Positions 61,551 to 63,409 of a stretch of DNA of 63,409 nucleotides are shown here, one piece after another. Position 1 is the first letter of the stretch. Each line of letters begins with the position of its first letter. The position numbers and the translations under genes are program-made. The notes under the pieces are model-generated. The model searched no databases and was not told the origin of the DNA. It saw nothing but the letters and a program-made list of their open reading frames with translations. The stretch lies in contig JAJZYZ010000003.1 in NCBI GenBank assembly GCA_021797815.1, positions 53,091 to 116,499 of the forward strand. Direction: 5' to 3'. The stretch is from Bacillota bacterium (GTDB lineage: Bacteria; Bacillota; Sulfobacillia; Sulfobacillales; JAIMBI01).

Positions 61551-62858
61551 ATGACACCGGAAAGTCAAGACCGACCATCATGGGTGCTGCACCGGGATCT
61601 CCATCGCCGCTATCCCGTCATCACCCATGGTTCCGGCATCAATCTCTATGACGACGCCGGAAAATGTTACCTCGACGGGTCTTCGGGAGCGCTGGTTGCC
61701 AATCTCGGGCACGGCCGCCACGATATGGCCGCAGCTATGGCCGAGCAGGCTGGACAGGTAGCGTATGCCCACACCCTCACGTTTACGACCCCAGCGTTAG
61801 AGGAGTTGGCGAGGGAGGTCAGCACTCTCGTCGGGGACTCGGTCCCCTGGTACACCTACCCCACGTCAGGAGGATCCGAGGCGGTGGAGACGGCGGTCAA
61901 GCTTGTCCGGCACATCGCCTTGCTCCGAGGCGCGACCGGCCGCCATCGTATCCTGAGCTTCCGCCCGAGCTACCATGGGAACTCGCTCGGAGCGCTTGCG
62001 GTATCGGGCGACCCTGTGCGCCAGGCGCCATATCGGCCGCTTCTCGGGCCGGCGTTCGTCCACGCCCCACCCATCTCGGAGAACTGCTCCGGCATTGGAG
62101 CGGACGGATCGTGTCCCTGCCTTATCGCCGTGGAGGATACGCTCCGGGAGTACGGGGCGGATACGTTCGCCGCCGTGATTCTGGAACCCGTGTCGGGTTC
62201 CGCCCGAAGCGGCTTTACGCCCCATGAAGGATTTGTGGCATCACTCACCCGCCTGGCGCACCGGAACGGCCTCCTGGTCGTGGCGGACGAGGTGATGACC
62301 GGGTTTGGCCGGACCGGAAAACTTCTGGCCATGGACCACCACGGCGTCCGGCCAGACCTCTTCACCGCCGCGAAGGGTCTCTCGGGCGGTTACGCGCCAA
62401 TGGGCGCGGTGATAGTCTCGGGTGCCCTCTACCAGGAGCTCCTGGGTGGGCCGGGAAGCTTCCTGAATGGTTTTACGTACAGCGGCAATCCGGTCAGTGC
62501 CCGGGTCGCCGCCAAGGCACTTCAGATTGTGCGGGATGAGAATCTGGTGGCGCGATCGGCGGACATGGGGTCACGGCTTCATCAAGGTCTCCTTGAGCTG
62601 GCCGCCCGTCATCCCGTCATCCGGCGTGTGCGGGGCCGCGGACTCATGCAGGGAATCGTCCTGGAGCAGATTTCGGGCATCGCGGCCCGCGTTGTTGAAA
62701 GCGCCTTTGAGCATGGCCTCATTCTGTACCACGGGCACGGTGCCGCCGAGGGAGGAGACGGCGAGCACGTCCTCATAGGACCGCCCCTCATTATTGACGT
62801 CGACGGAATCCACCGGCTCCTCGATCTCCTCGATCAGGCGCTGGGATCCATCCGCTAG
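61551..62858 (+). CDS. Class III aminotransferase
   Basis: A 435-residue PLP enzyme. PLP lysine K275 in LFTAAKGLSGGYAPMGAVIV, TYPTSGGSEAVETAVKLVRH, FRPSYHGNSLGALAVSG, ILEPVSGSARSGFTP and VVADEVMTGFGRTG. It resembles omega-amino-acid:pyruvate/glutamate-1-semialdehyde-like aminotransferases more than the gene at 58 kb. It is the third gene of the peptidase operon, 42 bp after the hydrolase, so the three may successively release and transaminate an acylated or beta-amino acid. Confidence 0.9.
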   Translation: MTPESQDRPSWVLHRDLHRRYPVITHGSGINLYDDAGKCYLDGSSGALVANLGHGRHDMAAAMAEQAGQVAYAHTLTFTTPALEELAREVSTLVGDSVPWYTYPTSGGSEAVETAVKLVRHIALLRGATGRHRILSFRPSYHGNSLGALAVSGDPVRQAPYRPLLGPAFVHAPPISENCSGIGADGSCPCLIAVEDTLREYGADTFAAVILEPVSGSARSGFTPHEGFVASLTRLAHRNGLLVVADEVMTGFGRTGKLLAMDHHGVRPDLFTAAKGLSGGYAPMGAVIVSGALYQELLGGPGSFLNGFTYSGNPVSARVAAKALQIVRDENLVARSADMGSRLHQGLLELAARHPVIRRVRGRGLMQGIVLEQISGIAARVVESAFEHGLILYHGHGAAEGGDGEHVLIGPPLIIDVDGIHRLLDLLDQALGSIR

Positions 62859-63212
62859 CGAGTGACGCGTGTCAAAGCGGACGCGTCTCCTTGGGGTCGA
62901 ATACCGCGCTTGGCTCCGCCACAGCGTGCGCGTGGCGGCACGAGTTCAAACACCATGTCACTTGCCGGCGGCGAGAGCGCTGCCGTTGGGCCCCAAGCCG
63001 CCTCGTTCCCCAAGCTGCCTCCCGGAACGGCCGCCAACTGTTCATGCTCTCGGTGCTGGCGGGAAAGTGCCTGCTCTCTCTTGCAGTCCGCCGGCCCCGC
63101 TGTGACCAGAGCCCTGGTCACGGTTCCTCGCCCTCGGGTCCGGGCAACTCACCCAATAGCAGAGGCGACCGGGCCGGCCGCCGTATCTGACGGAATGACC
63201 CGTCCCGCCTAT
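62859..63212. other. Intergenic region (354 bp)
   Basis: Convergent gap at the right edge. Frames are not protein-like; no clear terminator or RNA gene seen. Confidence 0.4.
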
Positions 63213-63409
63213 CTATTCTTCCCGCTCTTCCCGCGGCGGTCCGGGACGGCGCCGCATGCGACCACGCAAGGGAGGGACCACTAGCGCCCCGACCAGGATG
63301 ACGGCCAGCACCAGCATTATCCGGTGGCCCGTCGGCGACCTCACCCACACGGCCGCATAGCCCAGCAACGGCAGCGTAAACTGTGCCACGTAAACGTCCC
63401 GCCCGCGAA
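63213..63409 (-). CDS. C-terminal end of a membrane protein, 5' part beyond window
   Basis: Minus-strand frame ending at TAG 63213-63215 and open to the right edge; 65 residues seen. RGRDVYVAQFTLPLLGYAAVWVRSPTGHRIMLVLAVILVGALVV followed by an arginine-rich tail ending PPREEREE. One clear membrane segment. The VGY-like turn, R-S-P-T-G and final helix recall the C-terminus of SipW-type signal peptidase I, but with this little sequence that is a weak guess. Confidence 0.6.
   Translation of the reverse strand, partial: RGRDVYVAQFTLPLLGYAAVWVRSPTGHRIMLVLAVILVGALVVPPLRGRMRRRPGPPREEREE

Noticed and set aside
62862-63284. 140-codon plus-strand frame near the right edge
   Set aside because: Composition is not protein-like, and the minus strand at 63213-63409 has a clear membrane-protein end.
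1-63409. CRISPR arrays, insertion sequences, prophage or tRNA attachment sites
   Set aside because: No regularly spaced repeats, transposase motifs, integrases or tRNA T-loop signatures were seen.

Overview
The window is 63.4 kb of GC-rich bacterial chromosome. It is densely coding, with strong AGGAGG-type ribosome binding sites and frequent GTG and TTG starts. A housekeeping-type sigma factor, heme A synthase, HD-GYP/GGDEF signalling and low-molecular-weight stress proteins fit an aerobic or facultative high-GC Bacillota lineage (Sulfobacillus/Thermaerobacter-like). That placement is an inference from gene style only; Actinomycetota or Chloroflexota are not excluded. I saw no rRNA or tRNA gene, CRISPR array, transposase or prophage.

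Layout. 1-7.1 kb: the 5' part of a non-ribosomal peptide synthetase gene (minus strand, running off the left edge), with a near-identical 225 bp repeat at successive C-A junctions. 7.3-10.6 kb: a small membrane protein and a histidine kinase/response-regulator-cyclase pair. 11.2-13.6 kb: M55 D-aminopeptidase, RraA-like aldolase and RidA. 13.8 kb: RpoD-type sigma factor with a promoter and terminator. 14.9-20.5 kb: two APC amino-acid permeases, a radical SAM/SPASM protein and an aldo/keto reductase. 20.8-28.2 kb: AraC-type fragment, CtaA, an ABC permease pair without partners, a PEP-utilizing-enzyme-like protein and an MFS exporter. 28.7-34.2 kb: a tightly packed signalling operon (hybrid kinase, receiver, receiver-HD-GYP, and an unusual PAS-GGDEF-methyltransferase fusion). 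34.6-39.0 kb: HNH endonuclease, DUF488, an AhpD-like protein whose second redox cysteine codon is an in-frame TGA followed by a SECIS-like hairpin (predicted selenoprotein), folE behind a palindromic operator, a TrmB-type regulator and an OsmC protein.

39.1-49.2 kb is the most system-like block. It has three paralogous polytopic proteins with conserved histidines (heme-copper-oxidase-subunit-I-like), several DUF2249-type small proteins, a MIP18/SufT protein, a hemerythrin, tiny uncharacterised proteins and a cysteine-free Crp/Fnr regulator. Five CRP-like palindromes (C/TGTGA-N6-TCACN) lie in its intergenic regions, suggesting one regulon, plausibly for nitrosative stress or low oxygen.

49.6-55.5 kb: a phospho-sugar module (GH4 enzyme, FGGY kinase, SIS isomerase/deaminase, DeoR regulator) around a 1.3 kb region without a clear gene. 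56.2-62.9 kb: amino-acid/peptide catabolism: P5C dehydrogenase and a class III aminotransferase on one strand, divergent from a DmpA peptidase / phosphotriesterase-like hydrolase / class III aminotransferase operon. The right edge cuts a gene with a C-terminal membrane segment.
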